Shown piece by piece: positions 11,723-23,700 of a stretch of DNA of 64,000 nt. Both the position numbers and the translations under genes were made by a program. How positions within the stretch are numbered: position 1 is the first letter of the stretch; each line of letters opens with the position of its first letter. The notes beneath the pieces are model-generated. The model saw nothing but the letters and a program-made list of their open reading frames with translations, searched no databases and had not been told where the DNA came from. Source of the stretch: Ascidia mentula (lineage: Eukaryota > Chordata > Ascidiacea > Phlebobranchia > Ascidiidae); the NCBI GenBank assembly GCA_947561715.1, contig OX387200.1:8124501-8188500 (forward strand), in the 5' to 3' direction.

Positions 11723-14700
11723 CTTCTTCTTCGGGCAGTGCGTGTCCGTTTCCAAATCTCAGCTCGGCCAGACTCTTCGCTTTGGGCTAAAAATTGGTAT
11801 ACAGTAATTAAACGCTCGCTCAGCAACGCTTAAGACACATAGCAACGCTTTTGCGTGCCAGAAAAACAGAAGTGCCATACACGACCTCAACCCACAATGA
11901 CTACTTCGATTTTGAACGAAATGAGTTTGGGATTGAAAGGAGGTAAAGTGTGAAGTGTGCTCTTGCATTGGTTTTGCTGCTAATTAACATGACGTCTCGA
12001 AATTGCAATAAAATACCACCTATGCACGTGTTCAATAGTAATACGCATTGGTCACATACGTAAGGTGTCTTACAACTTTCTCACTAACACCTAAAACCTG
12101 AACGGAAACAACAACATTACCTTGCGGTCGGTTTTTGCGGACCTGGCGCTATTTCTCATCCGGTTCAAGAAGCTCAGCTTGCGGGTGACTAGCTTCCTGG
12201 CTGGTCCCAGTTCTGGTTTTGGGGGAACAGGGGGACGTAGCGGGACGGGGGGTTGCTTCTCCGCGAAGTTGTTCGGGCTGTGGATTTTGCACGATGAAAG
12301 GGGGTTATAAATCCTGCGGTTAAGGTCATAATCGCCACTATGGCCTCGGTTTACGCTACATTCTTGACTATATTTATTGCGCAATTAATCCGGTCGATTT
12401 ATTAATTGTATGAGCTGGGCAAAACGTATGAAAACGTTTTGTCAGTTTTTCATAAAATATATGCGAATTTAACAGTGATGGAAAATGTCAATCGGAAAAT
12501 AATTCGTGCAGCAATAAAACTTGACCAGTGGAACAACATCACCTCACAGTGGAACTCAAATGAAAAAAACACAATTTCACGCAATCGCAGAGCAATTCTG
12601 TGTTAGTTGCATGCACATGCGCAAAACCTTGTCCTAGCGTTGTGACAACGAAATGAAAATGGCGTGCGTATCGTGTTTAAAGACTCACTCTGCGAGAAAC
12701 TCGGTTAGGGAAAGTTGCGCGGATGACGAAATCGACTCGCTGCTGCCGTCTGGCGGCGGAAGATCAGCCTCGCTAGCAATGCTACAAGCGACAAAACAGC
12801 ATGCAAAGCAAAGATTAGTTGAAAATTAGTGTTTGTGGTCGCTATAGATTGTTGAATGTAATGTGTGTGTTTTTTAACGCGTAAATACCCCTACAACAGC
12901 TACTTGTTCAAGTCTGCCAAGCTCACACAGCGTTGCTATTACAAACACGCCCTCAACAACAAACTTCAAATCTCTAATTGGAGTCAAATACATAAGGTTA
13001 ACAGCATAATTGATTAACGATCGAGCAAGTTGGTGCCCGACGAGAGCGTTTGGCTTACGTCATGGCGTGTAATCACCCAGTATGACGTAAAGAGTCGGGG
13101 AATTCCCCGAATTGATTGTGTCAAGTTTGTGGAAAAATACCACTACACCGGGTCACAAAGTTTTTTCCAAACTTGATCCACATATAAGTACGTGTAAAAC
13201 AGAAATATGTGCGAATTTTAATGATTAGGCGTGAACAGGGTCACCGCCTGTTATTTTCATCATAAAATTTAACTTAAAATACTACACGAAATCATGGCGT
13301 TAATATTCGCACAGATTTCTATGTTACATAGGCTTATATGTGGAACAAGTTTGGAAAAAACTTTGTGACCCGGTGTAAAAGTATATTCCAAGTTTGTGGT
13401 CGTTTGCGATGGGTGCGTTGTGAAAAAGCATGCAGTTGAGAAATGGTGTTTGTTTGGTTGGGTTGGTGTTTAGTGGTTGCAATACAGGCGGAGGCCAACA
13501 GAGTTTTACACTTGAAGCGAACTACGGTTTTCAGTGGACAATAACGAAAGGAAATAAATTTATTGGTTTTATTTTAACCGAAATTTTGAACGAAAAATTG
13601 TTGAGTTTAGGGGAACAGAGTTAAGATTAAAACCGAATGAAGCCGAGGAGCAACGACACAACCGACTTGCAACCACAAATTTCAAACACCAACCGACCCC
13701 AAATTCGTTTGAATCAATCGAAATTAGTTCGAGGCGAAATCTGCCGCCCTCCCCCGTGCTTTACTACAGATCACAGCCCGGGGGCGTGTCCCTGATTAGC
13801 ATGAAATACAAGTGGGCGTGGCTTACTGGTGAATATTTCGGAGATGCTGGAGCGCAAGACGTTCATGGCTGCGTGGAAAATAATTACTGAAACGTGATGA
13901 TGACGAGCACACTGAAAAAAATCTGGTCCCTGTTGTGTTTCAAGGAGGAAAAAGTAAAAGGCACCGTTGACCAAACTTACATGGGATAAATTATGTAAAA
14001 AAGAGCAGTTGTTTGGGAGTAAGGAGATTTTTTTGAGGTTATGAAAAATTACTTGTTTTCAAGTTATGAAAAATTACGAGTTCTGTTGCAATGCTCCCTG
14101 TGGCGCCACCTAGTAAAGGAATTGAACGTGAAGAATTAGCGGAAAAGGCACAACCGACCGCTGCATAACATGAGAAGAAACGGTGGAAAGTCTCGAGTAA
14201 TTATAGAGTAACGGAACATACAGAAGCAACAACTTGTGTAAAAGGAGCAAGTGAAGATGCGAGAATGGAAATTAATGCTGAAGAATTGGCACCCGGCTAT
14301 GAGACGGTGAAGGAAGTATTACACTGAGCTTAAAACACGTTACAGGGAATCTAGAGCAACAACCGTAACTCACCTCGGAATGACACCCTCGCTTATCGTA
14401 AAACGTCGATCTGAAAATACAAAACCAGTGAGCTTCACGTTGAGATCGGAACGACAATGGTAAGATTATTTGCATACTTTTGTCTGTAGATCAGCTTTCT
14501 AATTCAACGCAGCATTATTTATCATATTTATTCATGTTTGTTGCCTGTTTTTTCCACACATTTATTGATTTATTTATTGACATGAAAGTTTTTCCGAAAT
14601 TTAGTATGAAGTTTAGGAAAATATTTTATCGTTTAACAACAGGGGTAAATCGTTTGTCACTAGATTTCATAAAATATAGATGCAGTTATCTGTGTGAAAC

Positions 14701-17700
14701 ATATGGTAGTGTTCTGTCTACGTCAAGGGCGAAAAAAAACCTCCTTACCCGTTTCTGTGACATTCTGTTGATCAGCAACCAACTGACTTCCCAAACTTTT
14801 CGTTCTCCTTCCATCGACCTGCATTGTACAAGACTGCTCAGTTAAACACTGCGACGGATAAAAATAAGACCAGAAGCAACGGCCGCACATCGCTTGTGTG
14901 AAGTATTGGTGACTTTCACTCCACAATGCAGTCGGGTTGCTTAAAAAAAGGAATTAACACACTTAACCTTAGGAACATAACTAACGGTTTTGTAGATCTT
15001 TAATATGAACAGAATAGCCAATACAGTGCTGTGTCAAATCCATCGCACAGGATCGACTTTAACATCCCAACCATCCTTGGACAGATTGAAGGAAAGCGGC
15101 GCTTATCTTTCTTGGAAACTATCCACATCCAAAATTTTAGGCCGCTTTTAAATGCCGACACATCCTCTGTGCCACTACGACTTTTTAATATATAAACCGT
15201 GTATTTTATAATGTTTTTTTATTTTTATTCTTTTTATTTATTTATTTTCTTTACCGTGCACAGTGCCCTTAATTGTTTTTATCTATCACTACCACAGGCA
15301 ACTCCGTTCGACTCCATTATCAACAATTGCGCTTATTTAATTCCCCGCCTTTTTCTATAACCTCCCAACTTCACCGTACCATTTTTGCCGATCCGCTTTC
15401 ATTTGTATTGATAATGGTTGTAGAAACAATCGAAACGTTTACATGAAGTTTTCGAGCACTGTATTGGCTATTCTGTTCATATTAAAAAACACTTAACCTG
15501 ATGTAGGCTGCTGCATGGCAACCGTAACATTTATACTACAAATATTATTGTCAGAAGAGCCGTTTTGTGGTAACAAAAATGCCTGGCAGCATCAGTAATG
15601 AATTGTCAACTTCTTTAGGTCAAAACAATGTCGGCAGTTAAGACAGTTTTCGTGGGGCAGAAATTAAGGAGGCGTAAAAGGCGACAGACACTAAAACTTA
15701 CAGTTACTGCAGACCTGCTCACCTCTTCTGTGCCTGCGAAAAATACAACACACGTTAGGGCAAATCTAAGTAGAGGAATAAACTAAATGCATATGCGGAT
15801 TATTGGACTTTCACGGAAAAACATGTTATCATCACGTTGCTTGCGCTTGGAGATAGAGATATCATATAGACAGAAAGTAATTTAGTCAAACCGCCAAAAT
15901 TTGTTTTTCTCAAGGATATTTGTGGTCAAACAAGACATTCTCCGACCAAATGTTCTCTGCGAAACGTGTTGTCGTTATACGATAGCAAATCAATAATTGT
16001 ACATTCGCGATCGGAAATTCGCTATCGGAATAAAGTTAATACTTGCGTAAATGTTTATTTTCCACTCCAAAATGCAAGAAAAATATTTCTGCTTATTAAT
16101 TGGAAAATGTCGTTATAACGTTGTGGTTTTGACTCACCTTGCTGTTGGTTGTCAGTGGCAACCACAGAAAACAAAGCCATGTTGTGTCGTTCGGCCCGTC
16201 GCACAGCGGGTGATTTGGGCGTTTCGCCCTGACAACAAGAACACGAAATGAAAGCGGTTGCATAAATCAAATAACGGCACATATTTAACGTTTCAGGAAT
16301 GTTGAAAGATAACATTGACTGTTATCTGTGAAAACTGTTAAAGATAACATTGACTCTTAACTATATGGCTACGATTCTGACGATTTTTCGTTTTCACAAT
16401 TTTTATTTTGTATCAGAAACCTTATCGATTCCGAAACTGAAATGCGTGCGGTTAGTTGTTGGTGGAGGGAAAAATTGAGACAAGAAGTGCAATAAAATAC
16501 CTGTAAAACCTTTGAAACGGCTTGATCTCCCTCGCCGTGATAACTGAACCTAAAACAGTAGCGTAAGCCAACACTTGTAAGTTTATAGAAAGCATTGGCA
16601 AGTCGAATATGGTATATATGGTTATGTTCCTGCATATTCCTTTTTCTGCAAAAGGGGTGATTTGCGTTGTAGTCTGAAATGACGAACGGTAAACTGCGCG
16701 ACTGCTTTATTAAGAACCATTTGAAGTGTATTGCGCTGTGCTGCGACGCAAGAGCACTTGGGACACATAGGAAGATACGGTAAGTAGGGCAAGCAAAACC
16801 ATAACGCGCATATTTCTTTGGAGAGGTACTCGACCCAACCTTACGAACCGAATATCTGAAACACTGTCGCATTTCCTTTACTACGCACCTAGCTTTTTGT
16901 GTAGGCGAGGCCAGACCGTCGTCAGTTAAGTCCTCCACCGAATGCAAGCTGTGACGTCGTTGTAGTGACGTTGGCGAACGTTCTACGTCATCGACGTTCG
17001 TCTGGGAGTCCTAAAATTAAAGTCTTAATGTTGATACAATTAATTCACAATGGTAATTGAGTAATGCTGCACAGTATTTTAAACTTTGACCAGGACATAG
17101 GAATAATGGATCCATTAACGTGTATTAGACCTTGGCAAAGACATATCAGAAAGCTTGCAACTTATTAAAACAACAAAGCTTGTTAACCAGGGCTAGCTGA
17201 CCATTTGGCAAACGCAGGTAAATAAACTGCACCAATGAAGGTGTAGTTCAAGAAGTGTGGGAAAGTAAAAAAAAACAAACCCCTTGACCGGACGACCCTT
17301 GGTAGGTTTGTGAGGAATTGTATCCCATGTTTCCTGCTTGGGTTTGTTCTTGGATTTTGGTAGTGATCATCTGAGATACAAAGTCACATGTATGTTTTAC
17401 ACAGGTACAACATGGAGAAGTGAAATTGTACAAATAGCAAGCCAAACATTGTGTACATGGGAATACGGACTACTACTGTCTATGCTGGTCGGGCTTGTTT
17501 TCTCATTGCAAAGCCATTCTGTTCCTAGGTTCTTGAAGTTCACAAAACGTTTTTTCATATATTTGCACAATTCCTATTTTATCACAATAGAAACAAATTG
17601 TATTTGAGTATGAAGCTATTGATGGTAAAATCGATTATTTCTAGTGTTAATAATAAACCAGCTGACAAAGATTTGAATTCTGCTGCTTCATAGAAACAAA

Positions 17701-20700
17701 AATATATTTGGCATGTCAATTCAAACCCCCATGTATAAATGACTTTGGCTAAATGGTAATTTTGTTTATTTCCAATGTTCAAGCTAAAACACCCATAAAT
17801 TGTATTGCATATGTATAGTGTTTTAGTGTATGCATATATTGTATATATATATATATAGTTTTTTGTTGATAATTGGCATGTTTGTTGAAAAAATTTTCAG
17901 GACACAAATACACTTCCTATCATCCATATGTTGTAATATTCAGTAAGACTGTGTGTTACAAGACTTTAAATGGAAATCACACACACAAGTGAGGTAGCAA
18001 TATAATTCGCAAAAAAAGTTAAAGAGAACAAACAAATGCAAGAAACCTGTGCTTCGAGGTTTTCAGGGTTAAAATCGGCAGGCAGGGCTCTCCTGTTTCT
18101 CGGCATAACTGGAGTAGATGGAGTCTCATAACTTTCATTGAACGCATTTTCTGCAAAGTATGACATTGAAGATTAGTTACTCCACAGCATTTAAAGATAC
18201 CATTTGTTTAGGTTCAAATGACTATTTGATCACTGGTAAGTTTGTACGTTTTACGTTGCACTGAAAAAAAAATACTCCACATTGCCCAGAGCTTAACTTA
18301 TCCTACGTACAGCTGTAAGTTAACGGACAAAAGGAAAACCATTTTTATTTAGCAAGTGAAAAGTAAATGCCATAGTAAAGTTAACAAGAAATATCATGAA
18401 AGCTTTACTTAAATCAATTGATGAACATCCTCCGACAAAAAACTGCACAGAAGACATGACATCACATAACTAACTGCTTCCACCCTTACTATAATATTTG
18501 TTGTCCTACTTACAGTATTTGCACAGCTTACTGGAAACACCATGCAAACATTACATTTCCAGATAATAGCAGTTTTCACTTCGGATTTAATCAAAATATG
18601 GAAAACGTATGCGTCTGAATTTTAAGACCCTTAAAACTTTTGCTGTCATGAATTGATAACAAGTCTCATCAGCATCAGTAAAACTTTGCTAGTTTTGTAT
18701 ACTTCCACAGGTAACATTCAACACACTGACATGACAGCCACACAGCATGACTACATTGTCGGTTAGGCCCATGGCTGGGACTAGAATTGAAGGTTATGCG
18801 GTAAGGTGGGCTCTTCACTGAGAAGTGAAGAGATGGTTGAATTGGTAGATTAGGGATACAAGTGGTTGAGCGCCTGTTGTTGGAATATATTCCATTTTGC
18901 ACATCGACTACCAGGTGCAAACCAAATGCTGAATGAGTGTATGTTTGTAACATGGGGGAAAAATATAAAAAAATGTGGTAAATATTGTTGCTTGATTGGG
19001 TCAGTAAACTACACACATTGAGTGAATCCTTAAACTTAAATTGGTAAAGAAATTTTGGAACAGACTGTGGGTCAAGCATTCTGTTGCCAGCAATATTTTT
19101 TCATGAATAAAACACATTTGAAAAGTAGTAAACAAAAAATAAATTTCCAGTAATGGGGCATTTTGAATTCATTCCAAATATCTAAAATTTATATTTAAAC
19201 CTAAATTTGTGCCCATAAACCTTAAATAAATAGCACAACAAAAAACGATTATTAATGCTTCGTCAAACGTTGTTGTGGGCATTGGCTTGGGATGGAAATT
19301 CACTGAACAAACTGAGCAACAAAACCCATAAACAGAGCATTAAATAAATAAAAAAAGACGATTGATTTTATTTTCCTATGGCAGATCACAGGTGAGACTA
19401 AGAATGGTGGATTCGCTAAGCGGAACAAACAGGCCGTGGGTGACTGTGTCTGGTAATTGACTTTTGTGCCCTTTGCCACCAACAGGAACAGGGGAGAAAT
19501 TGCCAGTAAATAATTGATGTTAGGTTACTGAACTGTTTGACTCTAAAAAGTTGGTACCTTGGCTCATGGTGTTGGGAGTGGACCACATGTAGAATTTTAA
19601 ACTCGGAGTATTGAAAACTAAACCTGTTTTAATGGGTCTAGGTTTCTTACAAGTGGTAGCTTGTTAACAAGATTTTGACAAGACTTGCGTTCACAAGCAT
19701 CCAAAAACTTTTACACATGTGCAAAGGAAATTTGCTTTTTCTAGTATTAGTATACTTATTTTACCTCTTCCCATGAACTGAAAGCAAAAGCACCAAACTC
19801 AGTCCATTACCATGTGTGTATTCACAAGAATGACAAGCCTTATTTCAAAAGGTTGAACTTACCAGACAGGTATCCAGACAAGTCTTGGGCTAGGTCTGGG
19901 CAGGATGTGGATAATCTACTGCTTTCAGATCCTCCAGTCTACAAAAATACACAACGTTAATTCCATAGTGGCCTTATTGAAGTAAATACAAGAAAGCTGC
20001 ACAAGGCATTTATGCGCATAATGCAAGCAACAGTGTTGATGTTTTGCCGTCATGTTTCCCTAAATCTATTTTTTGCAACGAAATAATTCAAACAAGTCAA
20101 ACAAATGCAAATTTTCCATTTCCAAAATGTTAGATAATTTGTTATAATTTCTTATCTAAACACACTCTCCCATTTATTGCAACATTGGTTCAATCAGTCC
20201 CTAGCAAAAAAGCTAGTTTTTTCAGCCCTTAGCAAACACTAGCAATAAACTAATGAAACTGGCAACATATTCAATGAGCCACGATGTCACTTTTGACTTT
20301 AATTGACAAATAGTTTACCTCACGAAGTCTTTCAAGATCCCTGTGGCGTAGAAAATGTATTCCATCACTAATTTCTTTCAGGTGACTGAGATTGTCAGCT
20401 GATTAATGAACAAAATATCAACAATGTCAAAATTCAAAATACAAATAACCTTGAAAAAAGTGACTACAGGAATCAGCCTGTGCAAGTCAGTGACTGACAG
20501 ATCTGTCTTTACGAATGAATATTATATTCCTAGAACTTCCATTCATAAATTTGCCACAAAAAATATTTGGGAAAGTAACAGTTCGAAAATGTAAATTAAA
20601 ACTTTTATGCGTCTGGAATTAATTGGGCAACTTACTTAAAAACTCTCCCTTGTCCCGAGCAGCAGAGTTTGACGAATTCTTATTCCTACTTGCATAATCT

Positions 20701-23700
20701 CTCTCATTCAAGTCACTCCTGTAATCCACTGCATTGTAATCCGGGGAGTATGCAGCTCCAGGCAAATAAACTTCTTCATCTGTATAATCCTGATTGTAGT
20801 AAAAGCCGCCTGATTCTGGCACTGATGAGAGGATACTGTCGTCCATCTGATCTTCCCACATGTTACCTCGGTCAGACAGCTGGAATGGTAGTGCTGCCGT
20901 CGGCGGTGAGGTTTTACTCAAAGCCTCAAATTCAATATCTGCCATCAATAATGAATGAGCCATTGAAAGTGGCTGGATGAAGTTTTTCACTACATGTAAC
21001 TGGATTTTCTGGCACGCAACACATGCAGCAAACCTGCCTTAGTGTGATGAGATTAGCAGGAAGCAATTAGATTAAGCAAGGACCATAGAAAAAACTTAAA
21101 AATGCTTGCAAACTTGTCAAAACCTTTTTGCGGAAAAATTAAGCATTCTTCTCAAGGGGGGGAATTTAAACAATTAAGAAAAAACCTTTTCAACTCAACA
21201 CCCACTTGCCTGTAAATTGATTAACTTAGTATAATATTTAAATATCCATTTTTATAATGACTTACCAAGAGATGGCCAAAGGTTATTGTAGGACTCCGAT
21301 GTTGTTGAAATTGCTCCGAAGCTGTGTTGTTTGAGGTAAGTTGTCTTTCCAAGCGATTCTTTATTTTCCCACCGTATTACACCATGTGCATGAGGGCTTT
21401 TAAAATTAATTTGTGAGTGTTACTGATAAAATATATCAACACTAATTTTGTAAATAATATGTCTACAATGCTGACATTGTAGCCAGTTTTACATTAGTTA
21501 GCATTTAAGTAGTATGAAGTGTGTGGATAAAACTAAAAAATTCAGCGTAAAATTTTTAATGGTCACAAAAACCACTTATTTTGTTTATATAACATGGATA
21601 TATATCATTTATTTGGATAAAAAACAACTTGACCACATTTAACAGACATAACAAACAGCACCACGAAGGACTGTTTTACACAGGAGGGTAGTTGCAAATA
21701 TTTGGTAGTGGAACTCCTTTGGTTCCTTTATCCTGATATCAAGTTTCGAGTTGTGACCGGACAAAGTGCAAGAAAGAGTGTAATTATTCAGGCACTTAAT
21801 TTGGTTTGTGTCGAAACCCGAGTAATGTGGTTAGAGAAGGTAAACAACTACCAAGTGACAAAAGAAGAAAACTCTCTACTCCTGGTCAATTGCTACTTGA
21901 AACATGTTTTCCTGGTTTAGCTGAATAACATTTATTCTTCATGGGCACAGATTAGATTGCTGCAAAAATGCTATTTCAAGTTGATTCACAATTTTTCAAG
22001 TCTTTCTTGACAAAGGATGCAGAGCTGCATTAACTAAAATTAATATAATTGGTTGCGGAGCAAGAGGTTTTTTTTTGAAAATTTGAAAGTTCAAAATTGA
22101 ATGCATAAGTTGAAACACTATTAAAAAAACATCCGACAGTATTCCATTTGACATGGGGCTTATGGTTTTATTTAATCAAAAATGAAAGTATGGTGGCAAG
22201 TATTTTCTTTGCCTACACATTAAAGGAAGTATATACAGCGAAAGTTGGTAATTTATGACTGGGTATTGCTTCCTATTGCCTAATTAATCATTCTGTGAAC
22301 AGCTATAAGCCCCAGGCACCTCAGACCACAACAATTATGCTTTGCGACACTGCTTTACAAAGTGTACTGCCCTGAAACTGTAATTTGATGCAGGTGACAT
22401 TTACACATGCAACATCCACCAAAAACAAATGTGTTTGCTACTGTGTTTGTACATGTAGGACATAAACAGCACAATGTATAGTAATGCTAAAACCAAAGCA
22501 ATCAGATATCTTTAAATATTTAGTTTAAACTTAGCTACCGGTATGTAAATAACTCACTCAGTTATAAGATCTGCAAGTCCATCAAACTTTCGATCCCTGG
22601 CAATGTCCTCAGCATAATCGTTGTGTCGATTTTTTAATTTGAGGCATTCTCGTGCACCACTTTTGTCCAGGAGCAAAGTGACGAACGTTGACAATCCAAG
22701 GCGAGCGGCAAAATGAAATAAGGTTTCTCGAGGAATGTTAGCTGCACAAAAGAGGAGTAAAAACAATTAAAATAGCTTAGAATGCTTAGATTTGCATGTG
22801 CAGAAAAACAGCAATAATTAATGGATTAAACTCCAAAGTGAGTATATATTTAAAATTGTGCTTTTTCAAACAGATTTTCTGATTTTTAGCAAATTACACA
22901 GCGCCAAGAAATGCGCTCTTTAATATTCCATACAAAGAACATGCTTTACATACCAAACAAATATTTGACTTATCAACCCTGTTCACCCTACCACATGACA
23001 TGGCATGTTTAATGATGTGTGTCGCAATTATTAGGCAGTAATTTCAGACCACCCACATAGTGCAGTGTGTACCTGTGTCCGGATCGCCAAGCACGCTCCA
23101 GTTTGGAGGCAAAATTAGATGCTGAAATGCGCTGGTGAGGCGTTCGTCTAAGGTGGAGAAGTCCTCTTGTGCCAATGAGAAGTTGGGGCCTTGAATGTAA
23201 TCCCAGTCTTCAAGGCTTTCCAGGTTGTGTACACTGAATCATTAACAACTGATGTTATGACAAGAAATTCAAAATAAATTAGTAAAAAGTCAACACATAA
23301 ATACACATATTAAAACAAAGAAAAGACAGATTTTTTGCAGTAAGTTTAGATAATAAACTTAAATTTATTGCAAAGTGCCAAAAAATAATTTTTATCAACA
23401 ATCAAAGTACAGGATAACATAAAAATACTGCTTACCTATCAGCTAAATATCTTGCCAGGTAACAGGTTTGGTCCAGGTAGTAGGTGAAATTTTCAGCACC
23501 AATACACTTGCACTCACCGTTTGAAAACCTTACATACACTGCAATCTCAACCCTTTCCGGTGGTTCATGATCTGCAGCAATCGAAAACAGCTTAAATTTT
23601 ATGTATATTAAGGCACCAATTGATTTACTGAACAAACATGTCAAGGAAATTACTTAATGTACAAAATGAAACTAAAAATTTTCTCAAGAGAAGTGTTTAG

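Noticed and set aside
16369-16947. 192-codon minus-strand frame as a single exon
   Set aside because: It runs through a good donor at 16888 and contains a 49-nt exon (16501-16549) in another phase. The spliced reading links both RhoGEF neighbours, and the unspliced frame shows no family features.
18650-18690. CTGATGAGA on the minus strand as a third hammerhead
   Set aside because: No stem II partner and no GAAA follow at the proper distance, so it is a chance match to the 7-nt core.
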